Shown: positions 37,737 to 45,528, counted from the stretch's first letter. The stretch: DNA of 64,000 nt from a virus (IMGVR_UViG_3300023184_003735:60184-124183), one strand, 5' to 3'. Notes: generated by a model from the sequence alone, not told the origin. Numbers and translations are program-made.

Positions 37737-38479
37737 AATATGCGACCCCCGTCCACTACAAAACAATCTCCTGTGGCATAACGCATGGTCAAGGCCACTG
37801 ACTCTACTACTGCTGCCACATCCTCTGGAACAGCAATACGCTTTAGTGGAGTAGCCTCACTGGCTCGATCATAAAATTCTTGACCATGTGTTAAAAATCC
37901 TGTGTTGACAGAACTAGGGCAAATAGATACAACTCGAACAACAGGTGCCAACGCTAGTGCCAAGTTCTTGGTCATTGATTCTACACCTGCCTTGGCAGCC
38001 ACATAGGCAATGTTACTACCATGCCCAGGTTTTAATGCAGAAGCAGAACTGATGTTGACAATCAAGGCATGTTTACTTTGGGTCAATAAAGATTCAAATA
38101 CTCGCACTGTAGAAAATACTGCTCTGCAATTCATAATCAACATCTCATCAAAAAATTCATCACTCAACGTATCTAAATTTTTGTGTGGAATGGATTTGGA
38201 AAAGCCAGCTGAGTTGACCAATATATCGCAACGAGTCAAGTCACTGGCCAATGCTGTTAGTTCATCACTGTTTCTTACATCTGCTAACTTGACTTGATGT
38301 CCAGTTCCGGGCAGGGTGCTCATGAACTCAGCCAAGTCATCTAAATTGCGCCATGTAACTCCCACCACTTGAGCACCGCGTCGGGCAAGTGTGTGAGCAA
38401 TGGCCCTACCGATGCCACCATTGGCTCCTGTTACCACAGCAAGTTGTCCATTTAAATTTTCTAAAGATTCAAAAGTCAT
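37733..38479 (-). CDS. Short-chain dehydrogenase/reductase (FabG-like)
   Basis: TGANGGIG (about residues 17-24) binds NAD(P); NSAG, the catalytic Ser in NISSASAL, YVAAK (Tyr and Lys about 156-160), and the VDGG ending are classic SDR marks. Length 248 aa. Start 38479 follows GGAG by 5 bases. It could reduce a beta-keto or keto group in the BKACE pathway. It overlaps the BKACE gene by 4 bases. Confidence 0.92.
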   Translation of the reverse strand: MTFESLENLNGQLAVVTGANGGIGRAIAHTLARRGAQVVGVTWRNLDDLAEFMSTLPGTGHQVKLADVRNSDELTALASDLTRCDILVNSAGFSKSIPHKNLDTLSDEFFDEMLIMNCRAVFSTVRVFESLLTQSKHALIVNISSASALKPGHGSNIAYVAAKAGVESMTKNLALALAPVVRVVSICPSSVNTGFLTHGQEFYDRASEATPLKRIAVPEDVAAVVESVALTMRYATGDCFVVDGGRIL

Positions 38480-38481
38480 GT

Positions 38482-39627
38482 TCACTCCAATTGATATGTA
38501 TTGATACAACCCTTGATACCGCGGGTCAAGTCAGTTGTGCTGTTTACCCAGTAATCACCTACTCTTGACAGCAATTCTTTGACACCGCCTTGGGCGTTGC
38601 GCACCGCTTCGGATGTGGTTTGATTCCAGAACCAGTTGTCTCTTTCAGACAACAACAAATTTTGTGGCTTGGGTGCCACAATGGTCGTTGGATCCCATCC
38701 AGGATAAATCACAGTGTGATATATGTCATTACGTAGATATCGGCCACTAAGTCGATGTTGGGGCAAATGTGCTCCACTCACATCTGAAAACCAGGGACTG
38801 TCTGCAGATTCTTGATTTAGTATTTTCATCAATACATGACTTTGTTTGGCCACAATAGGTGCTGTGTCTGGAGCCCAGTAAAACCATTCGTCAAAGTAAC
38901 CATTGTTGGCCATGGACTGTAAACGCAAGTTGGTTTCAGAGAACACATCAAGAAAACATGTATGCCATTTTCCGTCGAATACTTTTAGTCTGGGTTTTTC
39001 TGTGCCCCATAGGAAACACATCTTTTTGCCGCTGTCAATGATCTGTCGGTATTCATTCACATATTCTCTAATGTAAGACCGAGCCAAACTATTGGCAGAC
39101 ATAATGCCCTTGATGTTGTAGATGTAATCATACTTGACATCTGGCCGCAAATAAATGTCGCTGATAATTTCACTAATGTCTACCACACGATGTTCGATGC
39201 CCGGATGTTGTTCAAGTATCTGTTGTGTCTTTGGTATGGCAGTGTAGAACACTTCTTCATTGATCACACTGTGTCGGTCTTTGTCTGCATCGTAACTCAC
39301 AAACTGTGCAATTTCATCCACCTTGATATTGTTCTTGAGAAACGCATTTAACATGCACCAGCCGTCAGGGCCACCACCGTACCATACTACAACATAGTCG
39401 TAGTTGTCTCGTATCTGTTGAGCCCGCTGTCGGTACAACTCGTCCAATGACTCTACAGGTTCTTTTGTCCAGTCAAACTTGCTGTAGGTTTCTTTATTGA
39501 AGTGCCAATCTAAGTGAACTCCTGTTCGCTTCATTTCTTCAATGGCCAGTAATTTACTGTAGGTTTTGAAGTTTTCTCCAACTGTATAATAACCAAATTG
39601 GTCACCAGAGTAAGTGTTAGTAAAAAT
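38482..39627 (-). CDS. PP-loop-like ATPase-fold protein with probable ATT start, 381 aa
   Basis: A PP-loop-like segment, VVVWYGGGPDGWCML, resembles SGGxDS of adenine-nucleotide alpha-hydrolases but has lost the Ser residues, so activity is doubtful. The frame stays protein-like for 31 codons upstream of the first ATG (39534), with IFTNTYSGDQFGYYTVG, and AAGGAG lies 5 bases before an ATT codon at 39627; no ATG, GTG or TTG fits better. I therefore propose an ATT start. The gene lies between the AMP ligase and SDR genes in the operon. Its role is unknown. Confidence 0.65.
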   Translation of the reverse strand: MFTNTYSGDQFGYYTVGENFKTYSKLLAIEEMKRTGVHLDWHFNKETYSKFDWTKEPVESLDELYRQRAQQIRDNYDYVVVWYGGGPDGWCMLNAFLKNNIKVDEIAQFVSYDADKDRHSVINEEVFYTAIPKTQQILEQHPGIEHRVVDISEIISDIYLRPDVKYDYIYNIKGIMSANSLARSYIREYVNEYRQIIDSGKKMCFLWGTEKPRLKVFDGKWHTCFLDVFSETNLRLQSMANNGYFDEWFYWAPDTAPIVAKQSHVLMKILNQESADSPWFSDVSGAHLPQHRLSGRYLRNDIYHTVIYPGWDPTTIVAPKPQNLLLSERDNWFWNQTTSEAVRNAQGGVKELLSRVGDYWVNSTTDLTRGIKGCINTYQLE

Positions 39628-39636
39628 GTTGACTCC

Positions 39637-40716
39637 TTAAAATTGAGTGCTCAAGTAACTTCTTGAAACTTTTCCCGAAGGTGCCAATGGAATAGAGTCA
39701 ACTGCTTGCACAAATTTGGGTCGGCAATAATTTCCCAAACTATATAAGAAATCGTCAATAGCGGTTGAATCGCAAGTGCCAACATACAGGCAACGCACAT
39801 CATGTTCACCAAAAATAACACACTCTGCCAAGCCCGACACATTTGCCAACAGTTGATTTTCTAAACTTACTGGATTGAGTTTAATTCCTCGCACGTTGAT
39901 TTGATCTCGGCTTCGTCCTAGTATTCTATAGTACCCGGCGTCATCTTGATCAGCAAGGTCTCCAGTGTCGTACCATCCATCAGTTGAAACTGTGGCACCT
40001 TTGATCAGCAAGTGTCCTTGTTCTATCTTGGCGTCAATTCCATCAGGAAGGCCAACAGTGCCCACACGTTGTTCACCATGCAATGGATTGGTAAAACAAT
40101 GACTCAAGGCCTCGGTCATACCAAATGCTTCTACCACAGGTACATTAAATTTTTCTACTAATGCACTATACAAAGCAGGAGACAACGGGGCACTGGCTGA
40201 TCTTATGAATCTCAAATGATCAAAATCAAACTGTCCTGCAACCTTTAACACATCTGGAATAGCAGTGATAAACGTAGGATCAAACGCCGACATACTCTTG
40301 ATATTTTTTATAGACAAGTAATTAGTTTCACACCGGGCTCGTTGTGCGGCCCAGTAAAACCCTTGTCCATGCGCATGCCATAATCCCATGATGCTAACAT
40401 ATCTATCATTGGCCGATAACTCATATGTATTACATATTTTTTCTGCCAACAAGTCTACTTGTGCCTGTGAAAAACTACAGAACTTGCTGTCGCCTGTGGT
40501 TCCGCTGGTATACCACAGCACTTTTTCATTGCTGTAAGACCCACCATCTCTCCAGTGTTCCCCTTGCTCATCAATCAACAAACTCCAGTCAGCACGATCC
40601 AACAAGTATTGTTTTCTTGCTGGTGTGCTGGCAGGGTTTATGATCATGATGCTGTAATCCGGCAACTGCGGAATCCACTGCTCAGGATTGCTGGTGCAGA
40701 TTACCGCTCGCTTCAT
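39637..40716 (-). CDS. Compact AMP-dependent acid ligase (ANL family)
   Basis: Adenylate-forming motifs are complete: YTSGTTGDSK (about residues 69-78), GMTEA, YDTGD, GRSRDQINVRGIKLNP and the C-terminal catalytic Lys in PSGKVSR. At 359 aa it lacks much of the usual N-terminal region, like small acyl- or amino-acid-activating enzymes of natural-product clusters. It would activate a carboxylic acid as acyl-AMP for CoA or a carrier thiol. It overlaps the DUF2061 gene by 4 bases. Confidence 0.88.
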   Translation of the reverse strand: MKRAVICTSNPEQWIPQLPDYSIMIINPASTPARKQYLLDRADWSLLIDEQGEHWRDGGSYSNEKVLWYTSGTTGDSKFCSFSQAQVDLLAEKICNTYELSANDRYVSIMGLWHAHGQGFYWAAQRARCETNYLSIKNIKSMSAFDPTFITAIPDVLKVAGQFDFDHLRFIRSASAPLSPALYSALVEKFNVPVVEAFGMTEALSHCFTNPLHGEQRVGTVGLPDGIDAKIEQGHLLIKGATVSTDGWYDTGDLADQDDAGYYRILGRSRDQINVRGIKLNPVSLENQLLANVSGLAECVIFGEHDVRCLYVGTCDSTAIDDFLYSLGNYCRPKFVQAVDSIPLAPSGKVSRSYLSTQF

Positions 40717-40958
40717 GCTGTTTGTAGTTCGGGATTGGTGATTTCTTTACCGGCGTCGATCCTGTTCCATGCACGTTCGTGAAAATAATACAGGACGCTG
40801 TTGACCACAAGAGCAAATGATACCACTCCCAGACCCACTTGCCACGAACCACTGGCCAACCAACCACCAACAAAGTTGGTGATGGTAACAAGAATTCGCC
40901 AGGTTACGACTTTACCAAGGCTGCGGACGGCCTTCTCTACAAATTTTGTTTGAAACAT
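40713..40958 (-). CDS. DUF2061 membrane protein, 81 aa
   Basis: Family pattern present: an N-terminal RSLGKVVTWR, two hydrophobic helices and LYYFHERAW. DUF2061 proteins are small predicted membrane proteins of unknown role, often linked to sulfur or lipid metabolism genes. First gene of the operon, with AGAGGAATCC before the ATG and a strong promoter at 40979-41008. Confidence 0.82.
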   Translation of the reverse strand: MFQTKFVEKAVRSLGKVVTWRILVTITNFVGGWLASGSWQVGLGVVSFALVVNSVLYYFHERAWNRIDAGKEITNPELQTA

Positions 40959-40978
40959 TTGGATTCCTCTTAAATTAA

Positions 40979-41008
40979 ATTATAACTTAAAAGCTGGCAG
41001 ATTGTCAA
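40979..41008 (-). promoter_or_regulatory. Sigma70-like promoter of the BKACE/TctC operon
   Basis: Minus-strand TTGACA (41003-41008), 18-base spacer, TATAAT (40979-40984), 21 bases before the DUF2061 ATG. Confidence 0.75.
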
Positions 41009-41128
41009 GCGATATCTGCTACGGTTGGCGTTCTGAGTGTAACACATCAGTAAAGGAGTTTCACTACTCCGGGCGTCAATTTTGGTCCGACGTCGGTCCT
41101 TACCGGCGTTGCAAAATTATTTATAAGA
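41009..41128. other. Intergenic region without gene
   Basis: About 120 bases between the operon promoter and the UUCG hairpin. It holds short palindromes (CCGACGTCGG, GGAG/CTCC) but no frame over 20 codons on either strand that looks real. It may carry regulatory or RNA structure. Confidence 0.4.
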
Positions 41129-41146
41129 AAGCGGCCGAAGCCGCTT
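41129..41146 (-). terminator. UUCG-capped terminator hairpin
   Basis: Stem AAGCGGC/GCCGCTT with a TTCG loop on the minus strand, 5 bases after the DctP-like stop codon. The T tract is stronger on the plus strand (GTTTTTA), so it may act both ways. Confidence 0.7.
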
Positions 41147-41150
41147 GTTT

Positions 41151-42125
41151 TTAGTGTCTAGTTTGTCTAATGCGTTTTATCAAATCAGGTGTGAAGAAAT
41201 ATTTAGTTTTAACATAAGTCATTTGAGATTTGTGTTTTAATGTTTGTGTGTCTTCTTCTGAGATGTCAGTAATCGTAACACCATTGGTTTTGGCATTTTG
41301 TTCAAACTGTTCGGCATCTTGAATGCTCCATTCACGCTCTTTACGTGATGCAACAAGTGCAGATTGCTGGAATGCTTTCTGTTGCTGTTCAGTTAACGAA
41401 TCCCAAAACTTGTTGCTAACAACAATGGTTGTCATAAACATTGAATGATTAGTTTTCAGAACATGTTTACCGTTGAATCGTAGATATGTGGTTTCTACTG
41501 CATCGGCTTCGCCTTTGCCCAATAAATCATATTTGTTCCAAAGATTGGGAGGAACTGGAACTGCTGTCCCGCCCATGCTTTCAATCGTAGTACCCAGTGT
41601 GATTGGATTTTGAACAACGATGCGTTTATCTTTTAATTCATCCAAAGTTAAAATAGGTTCATCGCTGCCAATAACACGGTAACCACCGGAGTAGGTAAAT
41701 GCCAAGCCAGTTACTCCTGACTTCTGTCCTAAGTTATAACATAATTCTTGTCCGATTGGTCCTTCCAACGTTTCACTCACATGATCATGATCGTCAAATA
41801 TAAATGGCAAGTCAAGAGCATGGAAATCTGAATATAATTCTCCAACTTGACCCACTTGTATCTGGCTCATTTCTATTTCACTATCAAATAGTGCTTGCCA
41901 AAAACTTTTAATAGCATTATCAGTATCAACGTCTGCTTGATCTAACGTTTCCAAATTGGGAATTGCACGATATTTTTCTTTATATTCTGGATAAGTTAAA
42001 ATTTCAACTTCTAGTTCACCAGCACAATGTTTGTTGAGTTCTTTGCTAAAGGCTCGAGCAGTACGCACAAATAACTCTTGCGGTTGATGTGCAATAAGCC
42101 ATCTGATTTTACGGGGGTTTGACAT
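41151..42125 (-). CDS. TRAP-type solute-binding (DctP-like) protein lacking a signal peptide
   Basis: The 324-aa sequence follows the DctP plan: ARAFSKELNKHCAGELEVEI, LPFIFDDHDHV, then LKDKRIVVQNP, GGTAVPVPPNLW and EADAVETT. These proteins bind organic acids in the periplasm for TRAP carriers. Yet the N-terminus (MSNPRKIRWLIAHQP) has no hydrophobic export signal, and the start is fixed by AGGAG 6 bases upstream. It may be cytosolic, or a sensor or sequestering protein. It is last in the run from the 173-aa gene. Confidence 0.82.
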   Translation of the reverse strand: MSNPRKIRWLIAHQPQELFVRTARAFSKELNKHCAGELEVEILTYPEYKEKYRAIPNLETLDQADVDTDNAIKSFWQALFDSEIEMSQIQVGQVGELYSDFHALDLPFIFDDHDHVSETLEGPIGQELCYNLGQKSGVTGLAFTYSGGYRVIGSDEPILTLDELKDKRIVVQNPITLGTTIESMGGTAVPVPPNLWNKYDLLGKGEADAVETTYLRFNGKHVLKTNHSMFMTTIVVSNKFWDSLTEQQQKAFQQSALVASRKEREWSIQDAEQFEQNAKTNGVTITDISEEDTQTLKHKSQMTYVKTKYFFTPDLIKRIRQTRH

Positions 42126-42157
42126 GTGTATCTCCTGGGGGTTTGTATAATTATTTA

Positions 42158-42679
42158 TCAATCATCGTTACATTCTTTTGGAATCCAGCCCAGTTTAAAC
42201 AAATCCTCGCGTATTTGATCCGTTACTGTACCTTCTGGTACATGCCCTAGATCTACCCAGGCCTCATCAGGCTCGCCTTGTATGCCCGAACAGTACCAGT
42301 TGATGTAGTCACCCGATTCACACATGTCTGCTACAATACCTCCAGCATAGCGCCACGAACATGACCAAGTCTCACCTTTCAGCAAGGGCCAAACCGCATT
42401 GCGTTGCCAGTCTTGATTACACATGGCCGCATACAAGTTTTGAGCATAGGTTTTATTACTTTTGGCTCGGTCACAGATCCACTTGGTACTACGTAAGTCA
42501 TACTCTAGATTGTCTTTTTGCCACTCAGGATCCTGCATCCGTTCTTGATCTTGTTGCCGCAGGGTTCGGAACAATTCCATGCGATCCTCGCTTGGCGCAT
42601 GTCCTTCTATTTTGCACTGATCCAGGTAGTTATTTTCTATGAATTTGCCACGGTCAGGACTGGAATTTATTTTCGACAA
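42158..42679 (-). CDS. Conserved hypothetical protein, 173 aa
   Basis: The central pattern YAQNLYAAMCNQDWQ, LLKGETWSCSWRYAGGIVA and GDYINWYCSGI is one I recall from uncharacterised bacterial and phage proteins with conserved Cys and Trp. No catalytic assignment. It is 32 bases upstream of the DctP-like gene and 1 base from the next gene. Confidence 0.65.
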   Translation of the reverse strand: MSKINSSPDRGKFIENNYLDQCKIEGHAPSEDRMELFRTLRQQDQERMQDPEWQKDNLEYDLRSTKWICDRAKSNKTYAQNLYAAMCNQDWQRNAVWPLLKGETWSCSWRYAGGIVADMCESGDYINWYCSGIQGEPDEAWVDLGHVPEGTVTDQIREDLFKLGWIPKECNDD

Positions 42680-42680
42680 G

Positions 42681-42857
42681 TTAGCCTCCTCGGCCAGTGA
42701 CCTTTCGCATGGGTCGTCCAGCCGCGCTTGGAGTGCCTCGCTTGGCGGCCTTTTGTTGAGTTTTACTGAGTTTGGTGTCAGGGTGAGCAGTTTGTTGTTT
42801 TTTGGCCAGTGCCTCTTTCACAGCATCTGCAAGTTTTACGGGTTTAGTGGGTTCCAT
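42681..42857 (-). CDS. Small basic protein, 58 aa
   Basis: Lys/Ala-rich, probably disordered or helical, ending GRPMRKVTGRGG. Start 42857 (MEPTKPVKLADAV) is preferred over 42869 because GGAGGCAACT lies just upstream. A nucleic-acid-binding role is possible; not recognised. Confidence 0.5.
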   Translation of the reverse strand: MEPTKPVKLADAVKEALAKKQQTAHPDTKLSKTQQKAAKRGTPSAAGRPMRKVTGRGG

Positions 42858-42875
42858 AGTTGCCTCCAAAAATAT

Positions 42876-43088
42876 TTAGCGGCGTTGCATGTTCTGCCAA
42901 GTTAACCAGCCTTGGAATGCGTTATATACTGTTTCGGCTTCTTGGTCATCTATTGGAACCGGCTTGCCACGCACATAAAAGCCATCGGGGGATATTTTCA
43001 GTATTTCGTCGTTGCCTGCAATGTAAAAACTGATGGTGTTTTCTTTAGCAGGTGTATGGATTTGAAGTGCGTCATTAAGTTCGGTCAT
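42876..43088 (-). CDS. Conserved phage hypothetical protein, 70 aa
   Basis: Contains ILKISPDGFYVRGKPV and EAETVYNAFQGWLTW, a pattern frequent in small phage proteins from memory. Soluble, function unknown. It follows the two tRNAs at 43.1 kb. Confidence 0.7.
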   Translation of the reverse strand: MTELNDALQIHTPAKENTISFYIAGNDEILKISPDGFYVRGKPVPIDDQEAETVYNAFQGWLTWQNMQRR

Positions 43089-43098
43089 AGTATTCCTT

Positions 43099-43173
43099 TG
43101 GTCCGGCGTAGTGGAATCGAACCACTATTATCTCTTTAGAAGAAAGATGTCCTATCCGTTGAACGAACGCCAG
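43099..43173 (-). tRNA. tRNA-Arg (TCT)
   Basis: Acceptor CTGGCGT/ACGCCGG, anticodon loop CTTCTAA (TCT), T-loop TTCGATT, CCA encoded. Confidence 0.92.
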
Positions 43174-43177
43174 TGAA

Positions 43178-43252
43178 TGGTGCCTTGGGAGGGACTTGAA
43201 CCCCCACTCGGTCGATTATGAGTCGACTGTTTCACCTTTAAACTACCAAGGC
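43178..43252 (-). tRNA. tRNA with CAT anticodon (Met or Ile2)
   Basis: Acceptor GCCTTGG/CCAAGGC, anticodon loop CTCATAA, T-loop TTCAAGT, CCA encoded. G1-C72 excludes the initiator type. Confidence 0.9.
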
Positions 43253-43259
43253 ACACTGT

Positions 43260-43288
43260 ACTATAACAGGAAACCTATTTAGTGTCAA
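43260..43288 (-). promoter_or_regulatory. Sigma70-like promoter for the tRNA pair
   Basis: Minus-strand TTGACA (43283-43288), 17-base spacer, TATAGT (43260-43265), 8 bases before the CAT tRNA. It overlaps the end of the 102-aa gene. Confidence 0.7.
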
Positions 43289-43593
43289 GCCCGGTACCAA
43301 ACAATGTCGTCTTTTAATCTAAGAGTTTCTGCACCGTCGTATTCGTTTATGATAAATTCGGTGCCCACAGGCAACCACTCGATTTCCAAGTCGCGCATGC
43401 CGCCAAGATAGATGTTGGGATATTTCAGTTTGACGTAGACTTCAAGTTCTTCCCATTTGTTGTGTTCTACAAATTCCACTATGGCAGGGTCAAACAAGAT
43501 TTCTTCGTTTTCGGAATTCCAAGTTGACCAGCCAGCGCCATTCCCTGGTGATATCAGTACTGCCACCTGGCCATTGCGAATCAGTTTGTTCAC
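43285..43593 (-). CDS. Conserved hypothetical protein with GTG start, 102 aa
   Basis: The GTG at 43593 overlaps the upstream TGA (GTGA). The product has GNGAGWSTWN, a run of acidic residues, LPVGTEFIINEYDG and a Trp-rich end; I recall similar proteins in phages and proteobacteria. The in-frame ATG at 43635 is inside the upstream gene and not needed. Confidence 0.65.
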   Translation of the reverse strand: MNKLIRNGQVAVLISPGNGAGWSTWNSENEEILFDPAIVEFVEHNKWEELEVYVKLKYPNIYLGGMRDLEIEWLPVGTEFIINEYDGAETLRLKDDIVWYRA

Positions 43594-43859
43594 TTCAAGT
43601 CGCCCCGGAGGGTGTGCCACACCACAGGATCGCATCCAAGATAGATGCGGTATTTCACATTGTTACGCCAACGAGTGAACTGATTGATTTGGCGCTCAAC
43701 AAAATTAAACATACTATCACGAAACCAAAACGGATTCAGTATGGCCGCAATCATGGCAATGGCCAGGGGTGGCATGACAACTGCCACAGTGACCCAATGG
43801 AAACTCATGGCACGATAGAATCGGCCACCCTCGGGAGTGAGTGTAATCTCTTTGTTCAT
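43590..43859 (-). CDS. Small membrane protein, 89 aa
   Basis: One long hydrophobic segment (about residues 20-45), then a basic stretch (RQINQFTRWRNNVKYR) and the ending CDPVVWHTLRGDLK. Start 43859 follows AAAGG. Single-pass membrane protein, function unknown. Confidence 0.6.
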   Translation of the reverse strand: MNKEITLTPEGGRFYRAMSFHWVTVAVVMPPLAIAMIAAILNPFWFRDSMFNFVERQINQFTRWRNNVKYRIYLGCDPVVWHTLRGDLK

Positions 43860-44053
43860 CGCTGTACCTTTCTGCATTCAAAAACGCCGGGAAACATCTT
43901 GTTCTCCCGCACTAACCGATCCATGTATACAATCATGGAGGTTCGGGTCTTTTCGCAGTCCTCTAGTTCTCTAAACTGACTCATGCGCTCTATGTGAAAA
44001 CCCGGAATGCCGGCCTGCGTGGTAACCAAAAATGTAAATATTAATTCGTACAT
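43856..44053 (-). CDS. Small protein with N-terminal hydrophobic segment, 65 aa
   Basis: MYELIFTFLVTTQAG is signal-like, followed by a charged helical region with two Cys (33 and 60). Could be periplasmic. Overlaps both neighbours by a few bases. Function unknown. Confidence 0.55.
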   Translation of the reverse strand: MYELIFTFLVTTQAGIPGFHIERMSQFRELEDCEKTRTSMIVYMDRLVRENKMFPGVFECRKVQR

Positions 44054-44277
44054 GGTTCATATCCTAAGTTTGTTGCATATTCTCGAATGGTAGGTGCCCC
44101 GTTCAACCCATCTTCATCAGTGAATACGGGTTTGCTGGCAATGGTATAACCATCGTAAAATGATATAGACCAAGCAGGTCGACCATAACTTTGACAAGGC
44201 CTGGCCTGCCCCACTCGCCGACCATTTACATAGGGTGGCCGATCAATGCTGACGAGATACTGACTGACTTGATTCAT
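44041..44277 (-). CDS. Hypothetical protein, 78 aa
   Basis: Soluble protein with GRRVGQARPC and SFYDGYTIASKPVFTDEDG; not recognised. Overlaps the next gene by 13 bases, as is usual in this run. Confidence 0.5.
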   Translation of the reverse strand: MNQVSQYLVSIDRPPYVNGRRVGQARPCQSYGRPAWSISFYDGYTIASKPVFTDEDGLNGAPTIREYATNLGYEPCTN

Positions 44278-44284
44278 AGTACAC

Positions 44285-44467
44285 TTAGTCCATCAAACTG
44301 TAAAGTTTTTCTTCCCAGTAAAATTCATAACTTTGGCACTGTTCAGCAACCTTGCCCACAAGGCTTGCACGTTGTAGATATGTACGACTGGTCTTTGCCG
44401 CCTCCAGTTTGGCAATCAGCGCATCGATGTCTGCATTCATACGCTCGTCAAGTGGTGATAGTCTCAT
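44285..44467 (-). CDS. Hypothetical protein, 60 aa
   Basis: Helical, acidic protein (MRLSPLDERMNADIDALIAK...) with one Cys. AAGGAAATTGT precedes the ATG. Function unknown. Confidence 0.5.
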   Translation of the reverse strand: MRLSPLDERMNADIDALIAKLEAAKTSRTYLQRASLVGKVAEQCQSYEFYWEEKLYSLMD

Positions 44468-44476
44468 ACAATTTCC

Positions 44477-44824
44477 TTAGTCTAAACGGCTACCAGCGTA
44501 GGCAGTAAAGCCGTATTGCTTGAAAACATCAGCCGCCGCTTGGGCACCTGCCTCTAGTGTGTCTACGTTCTGTACATACATGTCTGCTGGATTCCAAATT
44601 TGGAAAGCACCTGTGTGACTTTTCTTGACGCCGGCTTCTTTGAGGGCCCGGCCAAGTTTTGTATTACCTCGAACACCAAAAATGTCAACCCAAGCAAAGC
44701 CACAAGCATACTGATCTCGTCCTTGCAATTTATCTTGAAAGAACTGTTCAGCGGCCGCTCTGGCGGCTGACTTGGCTTCGGCTACGATTGTGTCTACTGA
44801 TACACCATTAACTGTAACTGTCAT
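44477..44824 (-). CDS. Conserved phage hypothetical protein, 115 aa
   Basis: Begins MTVTVNGVSVDTIVAEAKSA and has a conserved-looking CGFAWVDIFGVRGNTKLGRAL segment. I recall relatives in T4-like phages. AAGGAGTCTAAT precedes the ATG. Function unknown. Confidence 0.7.
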   Translation of the reverse strand: MTVTVNGVSVDTIVAEAKSAARAAAEQFFQDKLQGRDQYACGFAWVDIFGVRGNTKLGRALKEAGVKKSHTGAFQIWNPADMYVQNVDTLEAGAQAAADVFKQYGFTAYAGSRLD

Positions 44825-44840
44825 ATTAGACTCCTTAAAA

Positions 44841-45011
44841 TTAAATTTCGACTTCGTCTGCTTCGCGGATGACTACTTCGCCATCAGCATCCAACTCTAC
44901 ACACGGATGACTAAATCCGTCATAAGTCTCGTAACTGCCACGCAAGATCACACCAGCATCTTGTGGCATGGCTTGCAATTGGCGTATCAAATCTGCTACT
45001 GTTGTTCTCAT
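44841..45011 (-). CDS. Small hypothetical protein, 56 aa
   Basis: The ATG at 45011 follows AAAAAGGAGCCAAAT. The acidic product (MRTTVADLIRQLQAMPQDAG...) ends READEVEI and looks like a small alpha/beta domain seen in phages. It has its own promoter at 45042-45070. Confidence 0.65.
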   Translation of the reverse strand: MRTTVADLIRQLQAMPQDAGVILRGSYETYDGFSHPCVELDADGEVVIREADEVEI

Positions 45012-45041
45012 ATTTGGCTCCTTTTTAGTTTCTATACAAGT

Positions 45042-45070
45042 ATTATAGCAAATCGGTAATTATTGGTCAA
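45042..45070 (-). promoter_or_regulatory. Sigma70-like promoter
   Basis: Minus-strand TTGACC (45065-45070), spacer AATAATT...TTTGC of 17, TATAAT (45042-45047), then ACTTGTATAG. Same downstream bases as the promoter at 45414, showing a duplicated promoter. It overlaps the 3' end of the GIY-YIG gene. Confidence 0.8.
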
Positions 45071-45407
45071 CCGTTTTAGCACGTACATCTGTGTTCAAAT
45101 TAGGTGCGTACTTTCGTATTAATTCGCGCTCGAATGTGTGTGCTTGAGTTTTACCGCGCAAGACTGCTAGTACGCCAACAGAGAAACTGCCTACGCCGCG
45201 CTCGCGCATGGTCTCGTAAAGCAACCACGACTTGTCTTCGCTTCGTGCTCGGTACAAGTGCTTCCGGCATCGTGTCATCACGCTCTTTTTTATTGTGCCT
45301 GCAGTCTTAGCAGTAACGCCAATATAAAAGTCTTCACCGCTAGTGAGCATGTACACGATGTGTGTACGATCTGTGCGTTTTTTACGTGATTGCTTTTTAA
45401 GTTCCAT
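45060..45407 (-). CDS. GIY-YIG endonuclease, 115 aa
   Basis: The GIY motif reads IVYMLTSGEDFYIGVT (about residues 17-32), followed by RCRKHLYRA, and the catalytic Glu in HTFERELIRKYAPNLN. Such small single-domain nucleases act as homing or free-standing endonucleases in phages. The ATG at 45407 is 6 bases after the -10 box, implying a leaderless mRNA; an earlier in-frame ATG lies in the promoter. Confidence 0.85.
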   Translation of the reverse strand: MELKKQSRKKRTDRTHIVYMLTSGEDFYIGVTAKTAGTIKKSVMTRCRKHLYRARSEDKSWLLYETMRERGVGSFSVGVLAVLRGKTQAHTFERELIRKYAPNLNTDVRAKTVDQ

Positions 45408-45413
45408 ACAAGT

Positions 45414-45442
45414 ATTATAGCAAAAGAGCATTATTTGGTCAA
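45414..45442 (-). promoter_or_regulatory. Sigma70-like promoter, leaderless type
   Basis: Minus-strand TTGACC (45437-45442), 17-base spacer ending TTTGC, TATAAT (45414-45419), then ACTTGT and the GIY-YIG ATG. Confidence 0.75.
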
Positions 45443-45465
45443 CCAAAATTGTGTGTTGTATTTCT

Positions 45466-45493
45466 GCAACAAAAAAGTAGTACTTTTTGTTGC
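45466..45493. repeat. Palindrome between divergent genes
   Basis: GCAACAAAAAAGTA (45466-45479) faces TACTTTTTGTTGC (45481-45493), nearly perfect, followed on the plus strand by T6. It may be an operator between the GIY-YIG and glycosyltransferase-like promoters, or a plus-strand terminator, though nothing upstream on that strand needs one. Confidence 0.55.
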
Positions 45494-45528
45494 ATTTTTT
45501 GAGTTTCTAAAAACTAGTACTTTTCTGC

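Noticed and set aside
38482-39627. PP-loop gene as QueC
   Set aside because: The loop reads GGGPDG and not SGGxDS, and the zinc-binding Cys cluster of QueC is absent.
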